Shown one piece after another: positions 35,099-45,924 of a DNA stretch of 64,000 nt. Source of the DNA: Dendrobium chrysotoxum (Eukaryota > Streptophyta > Magnoliopsida > Asparagales > Orchidaceae); assembly GCA_019925795.1 (NCBI GenBank), contig CM034314.1:32171774-32235773 (forward strand). The letters are read 5' to 3'. Position 1 is the stretch's first letter; every line of letters begins with the position of its first letter. Below the pieces are notes generated by a model. That model worked only from the letters and a program-made list of their open reading frames with translations, was not told the DNA's origin and ran no database searches. The translations under genes and the position numbers were made by a program.

Positions 35099-37200
35099 GA
35101 AAACCCACAAAGGGGCGTATGCGTTAAATAAAAGGGAGGTTACAAGTCCTTCAAAGATCCCGAAGCTCACTAAAATTACAATTTTTAAAATAAAACCTAT
35201 GAACTAATGGATCAAAACTATTACAATCAATAGAAGAGTAAAGAGGGTGATAGAAGCTAGAGGCACAACTAGATCCAGTGATAGACAAGCCATCCAACCA
35301 ATCCTGCAGGAAGAGAAAAGAAGAAGCACCTGCAAAAAAACAAAGAAACAAAAATCACTTAGCTACAAACAGAGCCAATAATGAGCACCATAAAACCACC
35401 TCAGAGACAACAATGAAGAAGCAAATGAACGCCTAAACAAAGGACAACAACAGACCCCAAATAAATAAAATAAACCCAACAAGAACCTGAGACCCACAAA
35501 GAGACAACAACCAATATAGGCTCAGAAAATGAGTAGCCCAAGACAAAAAGACATAAGTTGAGGAGAACAGGAAATTAAAAAAGAGATTATTTCTTTTTGG
35601 ATTTCCTCCATTTAAATTGACCAACTTTTTTTAAAAAACCATCCTCAGCAATTTGAATCACCTTTAGTTCATCATCTTCACATCAATCTCTTCCCGAGTA
35701 TCCCAATTAGGAGCTGAATCACAATCATCAAGTTAGTCACCTTAAACAACCACGTTCTCCTTTGAATTGGTAGCAAATTGAGCTAACAATGCATCATTAG
35801 CAATAATAGAAATAGGAATATCAATGACAGGGATAGGAAATTGAACATTTGAATCAATATTATTTTCACCATTAGAAACATCAACATCATTAATAGGAAA
35901 ATCTTCTTCACCAAACCCAGCATTTCCATTCCCAACAAGTAAGGTTGAAATCAAGTACTCAAAGGGCAAGAAGCATCACTGACCTTAGGTGCCAAAAGAG
36001 TCGAATCAAAAGCCATAACAACATCCTCACCGCTTCCATTATTAGAACTAGGAGATGGACATGCTAAAAGATTAAGCAAGCAAGGGTTAGAGCCCATAAT
36101 AAAATATTCTCTATTGTTAGAAGATAAAACCAAAGGCAAGCTAGCAATCGATGAGGAAACACCCTCTTTAATTAAATCAATATTACCAGTATGCACATCC
36201 ACATCATTAACCATTTGAATGTAATTGTCCTCATTAACCACGACAATGTTAATCAACAAAATAGGCAATACATAAGTGAAATTGTCAAAAATATCCAAAA
36301 CACTAGTAGCACTCTTATTAGAATTAACATTAACTTTAACTAGATTTGAGACAACCATGTTGCCTGTCATCGGAATAGAAGCAGAAATGGGGTGACAAGC
36401 ACCATTTGAATGCCCTATACATTTACATTGAGCATAAAATATAGGGAAATCCTCCATCACAACCTGTTATATACAGTCAAAATTATCAGGAGCTAGCCAC
36501 ACTTTATCATGTTATTTTTTGCTAATGTTAAGCTCAACCAAAACACGTGTAATAGATAGATGAGAACCCATAGCAGTAACATTATCAACCTTTAACTATT
36601 GACCGAATAATAGCCCCAGGACGTGAAGGATTCGAGGGGAGAATAGGCTTGGCCGTAAGTTAGGGAAAGACATCTAAATGGGGATAACTGGTGACTCAAC
36701 ACCAATATCAACTAAGGGAGACCATTTGGTCAATTTCATGTAGCAATTATCAATAAAGTATGATCTATGGTAAAAATAGTCTACTATAATCAAGATGATT
36801 ACCCAACTTTATCAAAGCATGCGAGTGATCCAACAAGCTAACTGAGAACTGCCCAATCAACATAAGGTTGAAAAAAATCTCTGAATTGATTTGAGACTAG
36901 GCCGACGAGAAGGAAAAAATCCAACTAAAGTAAATTGAAGAGGAGTGGCTAGAGCAAGAATCTCCTCTTCCGTGATGCATAGAGAAGGAAATCCATGAAA
37001 GGTTGTAGGTATTAGGTCAGGAAAATACACAAAGGTTGAAGTTCCGGATAAAGCATTAAGGAAAGAATGAGATTTGCTTGACCCTTCCAAAAAACCAGGG
37101 TTAACCAGCCGATTTACTACCATTTATCCAAGTGGAGGTGGACGAATTGGCAAAAGAAATTGTAAAACCGCAAGGTAGTACAATGTAAAAATAAAAAAAA
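35096..37200 (-). mobile_element. L1-type LINE copy 2, ORF1-only
   Basis: A minus-strand counterpart of 4440-6506: ORF1 (37123-35587), about 490 bases of T-rich 3' sequence and then the AT tract. The 3' terminal block (GGACTTGTAA, ACGCATACGCCCC, GTGGGTTTTCT) matches copy 1. No ORF2 sequence lies between the ORF1 stop and the end. The 5' end is near 37150-37200, next to the LTR at 37217. Confidence 0.8.
35587..37123 (-). pseudogene. LINE ORF1 (DUF4283 + CCHC), copy 2
   Basis: The ATG at 37123 opens an 88-codon stretch with FHGFPSLCITEEEILALATP and LVGFFPSRRPSLKSIQRFF (DUF4283 start), continuing through HYIDNCY-type text, LTKWSPLVDIGVESPVIPI and TRVLVELNISKK. The knuckle reads YAQCKCIGHSNGAC, so the first cysteine is Tyr. 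A 169-codon open stretch (36460-35951) covers the knuckle and the acidic C-terminal half, then 35969-35742. The protein ends in the basic tail WRKSKKK with TAA at 35587-35589. Stops and frameshifts break it. Compared with copy 1, the same order, length and tail are kept. Confidence 0.85.
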
Positions 37201-37216
37201 AAATTTCTTGAAAAAA

Positions 37217-38652
37217 TGAAAGTTTGAGGAGGTTGTATGACCTCAATGAATTGTCCCTAAGGCACACTAATTTGAAAGCATTACATTCACTTTGATGCGG
37301 AAGCTAATTAATTTGTAAATAATTACAAAGATGGTGATTATATTCAAATTATCACTATAAAATATTAATCTCAAATTTTTACTAAGTAGTTATCACAGAA
37401 AACAAAATGTGGGAAAATGAAGTACAAAAGTAAAAAATCTGAATAAACACATCAGATTTATAGTGGTTCGATAAAACCATGATCTATGTCCATCCCCTGG
37501 AGTCCTCTACTCCAGGTATACACTAAACTCTTTAGTGACTCTCCTTTAGCACCCTCAGCTAGGCTGAGAAGCACTTACAAACTCTCATCCACCAACCTGG
37601 TGTGGCAGGGGACCGTACTCCTTTATACCCATCTAGTGAGAAAAAGAACCTGGACCCCTTTTCACCCTCTTAGTGAGGTAGAGAACCTTGACTCCTTTTA
37701 ACCCTTCTGATGAGGGAGATAACCTTGACTCCTTTTCACCCTCTTAGTGAGGCAGAGAACCTGAATCACTTTCACCTTTCCCGGTGCGATGGAGTAGCTG
37801 GGTCTTTTGACATCAAAGAGGTCTTCTTCCCATAACTTCCGTCAAGATAAATCTTAACTCTTGGAGAAACTCACGTGCAAGTTCGCCAGTGTAACCATGC
37901 AAAAATTATCTCTCACAATCCCTTGAAGCCCACAAGAATCTTCTCCCCCTCTTACAAACTCCACCCTTTCTCTCCCTAGCCCAAAGATCTCTCTTCAAGC
38001 TTTCTCGAGAAAAAAATAACTCAATGAATGCTCAAAAGACTCTTATAAAGTCTTATAAGAAAGCTTAAATAGAGGGCTTCAAAAAAATCTATAAAGTTAA
38101 TTGAGCCGTCAAAGATCGTGCAGTACGATCGCAGGGTCATCTAGTATGATGGGCAGAATTTGACCTATTAGTACTGTACGATCACCAGTTAGTAAAATAC
38201 GGAGTGTTTAAATTTTGCCTATTAGTTATGTATAATCACTAGTACGAATGACCAATCATACAATATAATTAGTTCAACCAAAATACAGTTCATCTAACGC
38301 GAATAATATTTTTGTTGATTGTATAGTACGATCTAGTTCGTACAGTATAATCAAAATATTAAAATTAAGCAGATTCATTTAATTAATCACAAGATTAAAT
38401 TAGGTAATATTTTAAACATCATATAGTATGATTAGGTTTATATAGTATGAATAGAATAACTTTTCAAATTCAAATTTTTATCTAAATTAATAAGTGGTCG
38501 GGTTCCTAATTATAACAGATTGTCTAATATTATGTGGTGTTCGTACTGTAAGAATAAATAATTTTTAAAATTATTTTTTAAAAAAATAAAATATTTTAAG
38601 TAATTTCTATAACACTAGATTATACAATACTATCCATATCTATAGTATGATA
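37217..38652 (-). repeat. left (3') LTR of the outer element, part 1
   Basis: From TGAAAGTTTGAGGAGG to the insertion point. It contains the TTCACCCTCTTAGTGAGG modules (37610-37770) and several ATCGT..ACGAT palindromes (for example 38115-38129). The last five bases, TGATA, are the duplicated target of the nested element. Confidence 0.88.
38648..38652. repeat. target site duplication TGATA (left) of the nested element
   Basis: Exact copy at 44036-44040. It lies in the right arm of a palindromic motif of the host LTR. Confidence 0.93.
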
Positions 38653-39023
38653 TGTTGCAACTCGGGCTCACGAGTTCTTATTTTGATGATAACAAATATT
38701 ATGGTTCATCTCCTAGTATTTGGAATATATATTTGTCTGTGTGTACTAACATTTCAGGAACAGCATGCATCAATCTAAGAAAGATTCAAGACTTAAGAAT
38801 GAGTAGAATAGGCTTTATTATATTTCTCATTGATGTACTTTTTGATTTCTTGAGTCAAGTCCTGTAAGGGTGTATGCTTATTTGTGACTATGTGTACACA
38901 TACTCAGGGGGAGTGAGATCCTGTCAAAACTAGAAGTTCAACTTTTGAACAAATCATACTGGATGATTTCTGATCATCCAGGCCGATCTGTTCATTGAAC
39001 TAATCATCCTGGATGATATTTAT

Positions 39024-39038
39024 ATCGTCCTGGACGAT
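39024..39038. repeat. 15-bp palindrome ATCGTCCTGGACGAT
   Basis: A perfect inverted repeat with a one-base centre. Other perfect copies lie at 39218-39232 and 39397-39411, with many near copies (ATCATCCTGGATGAT type) between 38950 and 39450 and in LTR2. Confidence 0.85.
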
Positions 39039-39214
39039 CCAATATGATCTCAAAACCCTAGCCGCCATGATAATTTAGGAAAGGATTTAAGAGTCAAAAT
39101 TTGTTCTAATCATCATGGACGATATGTATATCATACTGGATGATTTGTGCAAAAATTTGTACTGATCGTCCTGGACTATCCCAGGATCGTACGAGACTAT
39201 CAGGTCAAATTCTG

Positions 39215-39480
39215 CACATCGTCCAGGACGATCCTGCGATCGTCCGGGATGATGTTTGGCGGCAGAATTGAGTTTTTAGGGTTTTCTGAAGCCCTCTTTG
39301 GGAGCACATCATCATGGATGATCTTGCGATTGTCCTGGATGATCTTTGACAACAGAATTGGGTTTTTAGGGTTTTTTGAAGCTGTCTTTTGGAGCACATC
39401 GTCCTGGACGATCCGGCGATCATCCTGGACGATCTTTGCCTCCAGACCTAAGTTGGAAGGGTTTTTGGAGCTCTTTATTT
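39215..39480. repeat. 90-bp tandem triplication in LTR1
   Basis: CACATC starts at 39215, 39305 and 39395. Each unit has two palindromes and a GTTTTTAGGGTTTT segment. Being a multiple of three, it keeps frames open on both strands (39147-39482 plus; 39397-39200 minus). Confidence 0.9.
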
Positions 39481-40121
39481 AAGCTTTCTCAAGGCACTTG
39501 ATAGGTGTCTTTGGCAGCCATTGAGGCTTCATTTATTTTAGAGAAAACTTGAAGAGAGAGTTTGAAAGGGAGAGAGGAAAGGGAGGAGTTTAAGAGGGAG
39601 AAGAGCCTGGGAAGGGGGCTTCTCGATGATGTGTGAGGGGGTTCACACGGTTGCTCCGGCAAGCTTGCACCTAAGTACCATCGGATTCAAGGGTCGTCTC
39701 GAGGGAAGTTTTGGGAAGAAGAATATCTCTTTGGTGTCAAAGGACCCGGCTACTCCGCCGCACCGGGGAAGGTGGAAGTGATTTTGTAAGGGCTTCTCCG
39801 CCTAGCTGTGGGGGCTAAAGGAGAGTTACTTTGTGTTAGTGCAATACTTGGAGGGTGCCTCCGAGGAGTGGACGTAGGTCAGGTTGGACCGAACCACTAT
39901 AAATCTGGTGTGTTCTTTCTAATTATTTTCCGCACTTTATTTTACTGCGATTATCTACTTGGGTGAAATCTGTGATAAATTTTTTTAATATTATTTTAAT
40001 TCGTTTCCACTAAAGGATATAAATAGATTTTCCTTATCTTTTAAAATTACCAATTCACCCCCCTCTTGGTTAGCCTCGGGACCAGTTCATAAGGGCTTAA
40101 CATCCCTATCGAACTTTTAAG

Positions 40122-40132
40122 TGGTATCAGAG
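40122..40132 (+). promoter_or_regulatory. primer binding site (tRNA-iMet)
   Basis: TGGTATCAGAG two bases after LTR1. Confidence 0.9.
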
Positions 40133-40174
40133 TGGGATTCAAAATTTAAGTTTAAAAACTTTTGAATTTGATCA

Positions 40175-41130
40175 ATGGCTAATTTTTGTAATCGTAATAT
40201 TGCGGAAGGTTATTCAATCACCCGACCACCACTTTTTGAAAATATTACTTTTGATTTTTGGAAAATTTGCATGTCTACTTTCTTGCAATCTATTGATTAT
40301 CACATGTGGCATATGATTCATGTTGGTTATTCTGTACCGTCATGTATTATAAATGAGATTAAAGTTGATATTCCTTTTTCTGAATGGAGTAGATCAGATC
40401 AGATCAATGCTCAATTGAATGCTAAATGTTTTAATTATTTTTTCTGTGCTTTGAATTCTGATGATTATATGTTAATATCCGCATGCACTTCTGGAAAAGA
40501 AATTTGGGATAAATTATGTACTACATATGAAGGTACTTATAAAATCAAGCAATCTAGGCTAAATATTTTAATCCATGATTATGAACTTTTTAGCATGAAA
40601 CCTCATGAAACGATCTTGGACATATTTACTAGGTTTTCTCAAATTGTGACATCATTACATGCTTTAGGTAAAGACCTTTCAAATTTTGAAAAAATCAATA
40701 AAATCCTACATTCTCTACTTGATAAATTTGATGCCAAAGTCATTGCAATTTTTGAATCTAAAAATTTGAACGAATATTCTATTGATAATCTGATTGGCTC
40801 ACTCATTGCCTTCGAGCAAGGTTTGGGTCAAAAGCTTTTGGATGTAGGTGAAACTATAGTACTGAAAGCTGAAGACATTGATGAAAGTGACTCAAAGCAC
40901 AAGCATCAACATCAATAAAAGTGGAACAAAGGTAAAAAAAGGCAAAAATGTTAAGATTTCTTGTTATTTGCTTTGGATGTAGGAAACCTGGACATATGAA
41001 AAATCAGTGCCTGAACTTAAAAACCCTTCCTAAAAAGGAAAAGGGTAAAGCTAAGCAAATTGTAATAAGGGAAAAAAATGCAAAGCAAAAAATTTCTTGG
41101 GCAGACCTAGCTTATGAATCATCAGAATAG
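40175..41130 (+). pseudogene. gag: copia gag of the nested element (nearly intact)
   Basis: The best-preserved element protein in the window. The ATG at 40175 opens 247 codons: MANFCNRNIAEGYSITRPPLF, FENITFDFWKICMSTFLQSI, LNILIHDYELFSMKPHETIL and NEYSIDNLIGSLIAFEQGLG. This is the UBN2/DUF4219-type gag of Sireviruses. It stops at 40918 after HKHQHQ, where relatives run on into a lysine-rich segment. A frameshift leads to the second piece (40948-41130) with an intact zinc knuckle, CFGCRKPGHMKNQC. The tail KISWADLAYESSE resembles gag C-termini. One stop and one shift are the only visible lesions, so it decayed after transposing, or is expressed as two parts. Confidence 0.9.
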
Positions 41131-42555
41131 GAGCGAGATGATCTAAATTAATATTTTGCTTGTGTTTGTTTTTGTGTTTTTACTTTTGTTGTTTGTGATT
41201 TTTATCCGTTGTGTTTTTTATGTTTTATTATTATTTTTATTTTTCTTTTAAATTTTTAAAAAAATAAATAAATAGTTTCTTTGTTGTTTTAGTTGTTTCT
41301 CTGATCAGCACACACATATCACTTTTTATTTTATTTGCACTTTAAGAAATCAAAATTATATTCCAAAGATCATATTTTCTAAAAATGGAAAATTTACCTC
41401 CTATTTTTCTTAAAATTATATGTAAGTTCTGGTTGATTTCTCTAAAATCAAGCAAAGGAAGGAAACTCATGATTTTGTCTCTCCATCTTATTTCTTTATA
41501 TTAGGCTATTTCACTTTTGATTCAAAATCTATTTCAAATTATAAATTAATTTTTGAAATTGAAACTTTTTCATCTCCTGACATTTTGTTTATCTCATAGG
41601 AATCTTTTGCAAATTATTGAACCAACTTCAAGATTATCTTATTTAGGTTGTTCGTCTTTATCAAAAGAATAAAGTTTGCTGATTTTAAAGATTTAGAAAG
41701 GAGGCAAATTATAAAAATTAAAAGATGTGCAATGTCGCCAAAAATGGAAGGATACACAAAGTGTATCAAAAAGTAAAAGATGCGCAATGTCGCCAAAAAT
41801 AAATGGATACACAAAGTTTATCAAAAATCAAAAGATGCGCAAAGAGCGCCAAAATGAAAAGAGGCATAAAATGAGCCCACAAAAAGTTAGCTTCCCTTCT
41901 TGTAATCTCTAAAGTTTAGAAAACCCATGTCTTTTTGATAAATTTGGTACTTGAGCTTGAAAATTAAGATTTTTGATACATTACATTGCATTAATCTTCT
42001 ATTAGATATATTTCATGAAAGGAGTTTTAAAAGATTTTTCTTTCCTTATCTAATTTGTTCATTGATTTAGATATTGGCTTAAAAAGTTTTTTAGCCTTTT
42101 TAAAACCTGAGCTTGGTTTAACAATTTCTGAATTTCTAACCTTTTTGGGTTATGAGTAGTCAATTCATGCCTTATTTAGCTTTTTGAATAAAATCAAGGG
42201 GTAGCTTTCTCTTTACAAGAAAATTCTTGATTTTATAAAAATTTCACAAGATCAGAGACCGTTTTTGATCTTTTAGTCTATTTTTTATTTACTTTTGTTT
42301 TTTCTTCTCCTCTTCTTTTTGATAATGTCAAAGGGGGAGAACGTACTATTGTATTTATTATATTTGTGAAGTTTATTTGTATTGTAATTGTACTATTTTA
42401 TTTGTGACATTTATTTGTATTGTGTAATTTTTTTTAAATAAAAAAAATTAAAAAAATGTGTTTCTCCCTATTTTTAAAAGTATTTTCTTAGTGAGGGGGA
42501 GATTAGGAGAAAATACTTTTATTTACAAATCCAACCAGAAATATTTGCCATCATC
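41131..42555 (+). other. non-coding region replacing pol in the nested element
   Basis: About 1.4 kb, T-rich at first, where a full element would have protease, integrase and RT. I find no DSG, DDE or YVDD motif. A 55-bp unit starting AAAAGATG is repeated three times at 41720-41885 (41720, 41775, 41830). Confidence 0.8.
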
Positions 42556-42568
42556 AAAAAGGGGGAGA
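42330..42568 (+). promoter_or_regulatory. three polypurine boxes before the 3' LTR
   Basis: AAAGGGGGAGA at 42330-42340, GAGGGGGAGA at 42493-42502 and AAAAAGGGGGAGA at 42556-42568, the last being the functional tract next to LTR2. Multiple PPT copies are a described hallmark of Sireviruses. Confidence 0.85.
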
Positions 42569-42569
42569 T

Positions 42570-44035
42570 TGTTACAACTCGGGCTCACGAGTTCTTATTT
42601 TGATGATAACAAATATTATGATTCATCTCCTAGTATTTGGAATATATATTTATCTATGTGTACTAACATTTCAGGAACAGTATGCATCAATATAAAAAAC
42701 ATTCAAGACTCAAGAATGAGTAGAATAGGCTTTATTGTATTTCTCATTGATGTACTTTTTGATTTCTTGAGTCAAGTCCTGTAAGGGTGTATGCTTATTT
42801 GTGACAATGTGTACACATACTCAGGGGGAGTGAGATCCTGTCAAAACTAGAAGTTCAACTTTTGAACAAATCATACTGGATGATTTCTGATCATCCAGGC
42901 CGATCTGTTCATTGAACTAATCATCCTGGATGATATTTATATCGTCCTGGACGATCCACTATGATCTCAAAACCCTAGCCGCCATGATAATTTAGGCAAG
43001 GATTTAAGAGTCAAAATTTGTTCTAATCGTCCTGGATGATATATATATATCGTACTGGACGATTTATATAAAATTTGTTCTGATCATCATGGACTATCCC
43101 AGGATCGTACAGGACTATCAGGTCAAATTCTGCACATCGTCCAGGATGATCCTGCGATCATCCGGGATGATGTTTGGCGGCAGAATTGAGTTTTTAGGGT
43201 TTTCTGAAGCCGTCTTTGGGAGCACATCATCCTGGATGATCCTGCGATTGTCTTGGATGATCTTTGATGACAGAATTGAGTTTTTAGGGTTTTTTGAAAC
43301 CGTCTTTTGGAGCACATCGTCCTAGACGATCCGGCGATCGTCCTGGACGATCTTTGCCGCCAGAACTAATTTGGAAGGATTTTTTGAGCTCTTTATTTAA
43401 GCTTTCTCAAGGCACATGATAGGTGTCTTTTACAGCCATTGGGGCTTCAATTCTTTTGGAGAAAACTTTAAGAGAGAGCTTAAAAGGGAGAGAGGAAAGG
43501 GTGGAGTTTGAGAGGGAGAAGAGCCTGGGAAGGGTGATTCTCGAGGGAGTGTGAGGGGGTTCACACGGTTGCTCCGGCAAGCTTGCACCTAAGTACCATC
43601 GGATTCAAGGGTCGTCTCGAGGGAAGTTTTGGGAAGAAGATCTTTTTGGTGTCAAAGGACCCGGCTACTCCGCCGCACCGGGGAAGGTGGAAGTGATTTT
43701 GTAAGGGCTTCTCCGCCTAGCTGTGGGGGCTAAAGGAGAGTTACTTTGTGTTAGTGGAATACTTGGAGGGTGTCTCCGAGGAGTGGACGTAGGTCAGGTT
43801 AGACCGAACCACTATAAATCTGGTGTGTTCTTTCTGATTATTTTCCGCACTTTATTTTACTGCGATTATCTACTTGGGTGAAATCTGTGATAAATTTTTT
43901 TATCGTTATTTTAATTTATTTCCACTACATGATATAAATAGATTTTCCTTGTGTTTAAAAATTACCAATTCACCCCCCCTCTTGGTTAACCTCGGGACTA
44001 GTTCATATGGGCTTAACATCCCTATCGAACTTTCA
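42570..44035 (+). repeat. 3' LTR of the nested element
   Basis: TGTTACAACTCGGG to CGAACTTTCA, 1466 bp, followed by TGATA. The 90-bp triplication is preserved (CACATC at 43133, 43223 and 43313). Confidence 0.95.
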
Positions 44036-44040
44036 TGATA
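44036..44040. repeat. target site duplication TGATA (right)
   Basis: Exact match to 38648-38652; host LTR sequence resumes at 44041. Confidence 0.93.
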
Positions 44041-44355
44041 AACAAAAAAATTAAAATATTTAACATTATTTTTGCTCCCCTTGTGTGTGTGTGCACGGTT
44101 ACCATGCTATTATACACCCGTGAAAGATTTGACTTAAGAAATTAAAAATAAATAAATAAAAATTATAAACTCTTTCAGTATAACATATTCTACCCCATCT
44201 TAAGCAATGAAACTTTAATTAATAGTGCATGTTGTACTTACAATATTAGTTAACACTCAAATAAATATGTACGACAAATACTAGTAGAAATAAAGAGGTG
44301 ATCAATTATATTTATTATCATCAAAATCAAAAACTCAGGAGCCTGAGTTACAATA
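44041..44355 (-). repeat. left LTR of the outer element, part 2
   Basis: Continues the LTR interrupted at 38652. It aligns with 47330-47641, including GTGTGTGTGTGCAC, CTCTTTCAG, TCTACCCCATCTT and the end GTTACAATA. Confidence 0.88.
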
Positions 44356-44366
44356 ATTTTTCCCTT
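44356..44366 (-). promoter_or_regulatory. polypurine tract of the outer element
   Basis: On the minus strand AAAAAGGGAAAAAT immediately precedes the LTR start. Confidence 0.65.
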
Positions 44367-44855
44367 TTTGATAATGACAAATATTATTGGTTGAATTTGC
44401 AAATTTATATTATTTTTTTCTAATCTCTTCCTCACTTAGAGAATCATTAAAATATAAGGGATATATATATATATTCTTTATATTTTTCAAAAAAAAATTA
44501 AAGAAAATTGAAACTAAATAGAAGAAGAACACAAGGTATAAAGAAAAATACAATGAACTAGATGAACAAACAAAATCAAATATCTTCTCCCTCTTTTGAC
44601 ATCATAAAAAGAAGAGAGAATACAACACCTAAAATTGAATTACATGCAGAATAAAATAATTCACAAACCACAAATCAAATGAATAGACACAAAAAATAAA
44701 TAAACAAACATATGAATAGATAAACAAATACTCAAATAATGAAATAAACATACAAACAAATAGACAGAACTTTATACTTGATTAAAATTACTAATGCAAT
44801 CCTTGATTATTCAGCATAAGTTTGTTACCTTATAATCTTTTGCCTATTTTGATGA

Positions 44856-45866
44856 GTCAGGATCTAAGTCTACCTAGGTGATTTTTGCTTTTTTTTTCAT
44901 TTCCCCTTATTGCAATTAGCTTATCATCAACCTTTTTCTTTATAGGGTGTTTCTTAACATTGGGGCATTCATTTTTGAAATGTCCAGGTTTTTTACACCC
45001 AAAATAAATAATGTCAGAAGCAAGCTTATTATATTTATCAGTTTTACCTTTGCTCTACTTTTATTCATGCTTATGCTTGTGCTTCAACAGACTTTTGAGT
45101 TGGCTTGTTATTAATGCCATCTTTTCATTCTCATCATTTCCTAAGACATCTTTATTTGTGTCTTTTGCTTTAAGCACTATAATCTTTTCATCTTCTACAT
45201 CCAAAAATCTTTGACTCATACTTTGCTCGTAGGCAATGAGTGAGCTGATCAGATTATCAATAGAATAAGTATTCAAGTCTTTTGATTCACATATAACAAT
45301 GACTTTGGCATCAAATTTATTAGGTAGACAACATAGAATTTTATTGACCTTTTTTAAGTTTGAAAGTTCTCTACTTAAAACATACAATGACATCATAATC
45401 TGAGTAAACCTATTATACATGTTTAAGATAGTCTCATAAAGTTTTATATAAAAAAATTCATAGTCATGTAACAATATGATTAATCTAGATTATTTGACTT
45501 CACTACTACCTTGATATGTAATGCATCATTTATCCCAAACTTTCTTGCTAGTGATACAGGTTGAAATAATCATATAATCTTCAGAAGTGAAAGAACAGAA
45601 AAATAATTTAAAGATTTAGCATTCAACTGAGCATAATTTTTTTCTTCTCTACTCCATTCAGTAAAAGGAAAGTTTGTTTTGACTCAATCGATGATACGTG
45701 ATGGTGTAGAATAACCAGTCTGAATAATATTCCATATTCTAAAATTAATAGATTGTAAAAATATAGATATGAGAGTTTTCTAAAAATCAAAATATATATT
45801 TTCAAATAATGGTAGACGAGTTATTGAATAACCTTCTATAGTATTCCTATTTCTAAATTATGCCAT
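44856..45866 (-). pseudogene. gag: copia gag of the outer element
   Basis: Starts at the ATG at 45866, 45 bases after the primer site, and gives RNRNTIEGYSITRLPLFEN after an early stop. Open pieces are 45805-45623 and 45474-45061 (MLHDYEFFYIKLYETILNMY, SIDNLISSLIAYEQSMSQRF, then KHKHKHE). The zinc knuckle near 45010-44960 reads YFGCKKPGHFKNEC, so the first cysteine is lost. It is the same protein family as the gag genes at 2340 and 40175; many stops show it is older. No pol follows before the LTR at 44355. Confidence 0.88.
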
Positions 45867-45910
45867 TGATCGTTTTCCTCTAGGTTTTCTAAAGCAATAT
45901 TTTGAGTACA

Positions 45911-45924
45911 ACACTGATACCACT
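45911..45924 (-). promoter_or_regulatory. primer binding site of the outer element
   Basis: On the minus strand AGTGGTATCAGTG, an initiator-Met type site with one change, directly inside the right LTR. Confidence 0.85.

Larger units (their letters stand above)
38653..40119 (+). repeat. 5' LTR of the nested element
   Basis: Begins TGTTGCAACTCGGGCTCACG (with an ACTCG...CGAGT inverted repeat) and ends CGAACTTTTA, where LTR2 has TTTCA. It carries a triplicated 90-bp unit and many ATCGTCC(A/T)GGACGAT palindromes. The frames 38652-38867 and 39147-39482 lie in LTR sequence and are not genes. Confidence 0.95.
38653..44035 (+). mobile_element. nested gag-only copia element (Sirevirus-like, TR-GAG)
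   Basis: A 5.38-kb plus-strand element with exact TGATA duplications, LTRs of 1467 and 1466 bp, primer site, gag, a T-rich non-coding region, three polypurine-like boxes, and no protease, integrase or RT. I count about nine differences in the first ~165 aligned LTR bases, so it is much younger than its host. Its gag and LTR architecture are related to those of the element it sits in. Confidence 0.95.

Noticed and set aside
39147..39482. 111-codon open frame with 30-residue repeats (and its match at 43089-43325)
   Set aside because: Generated by the 90-bp LTR triplication; frames on both strands are open at once, as expected of a repeat and not of a gene.
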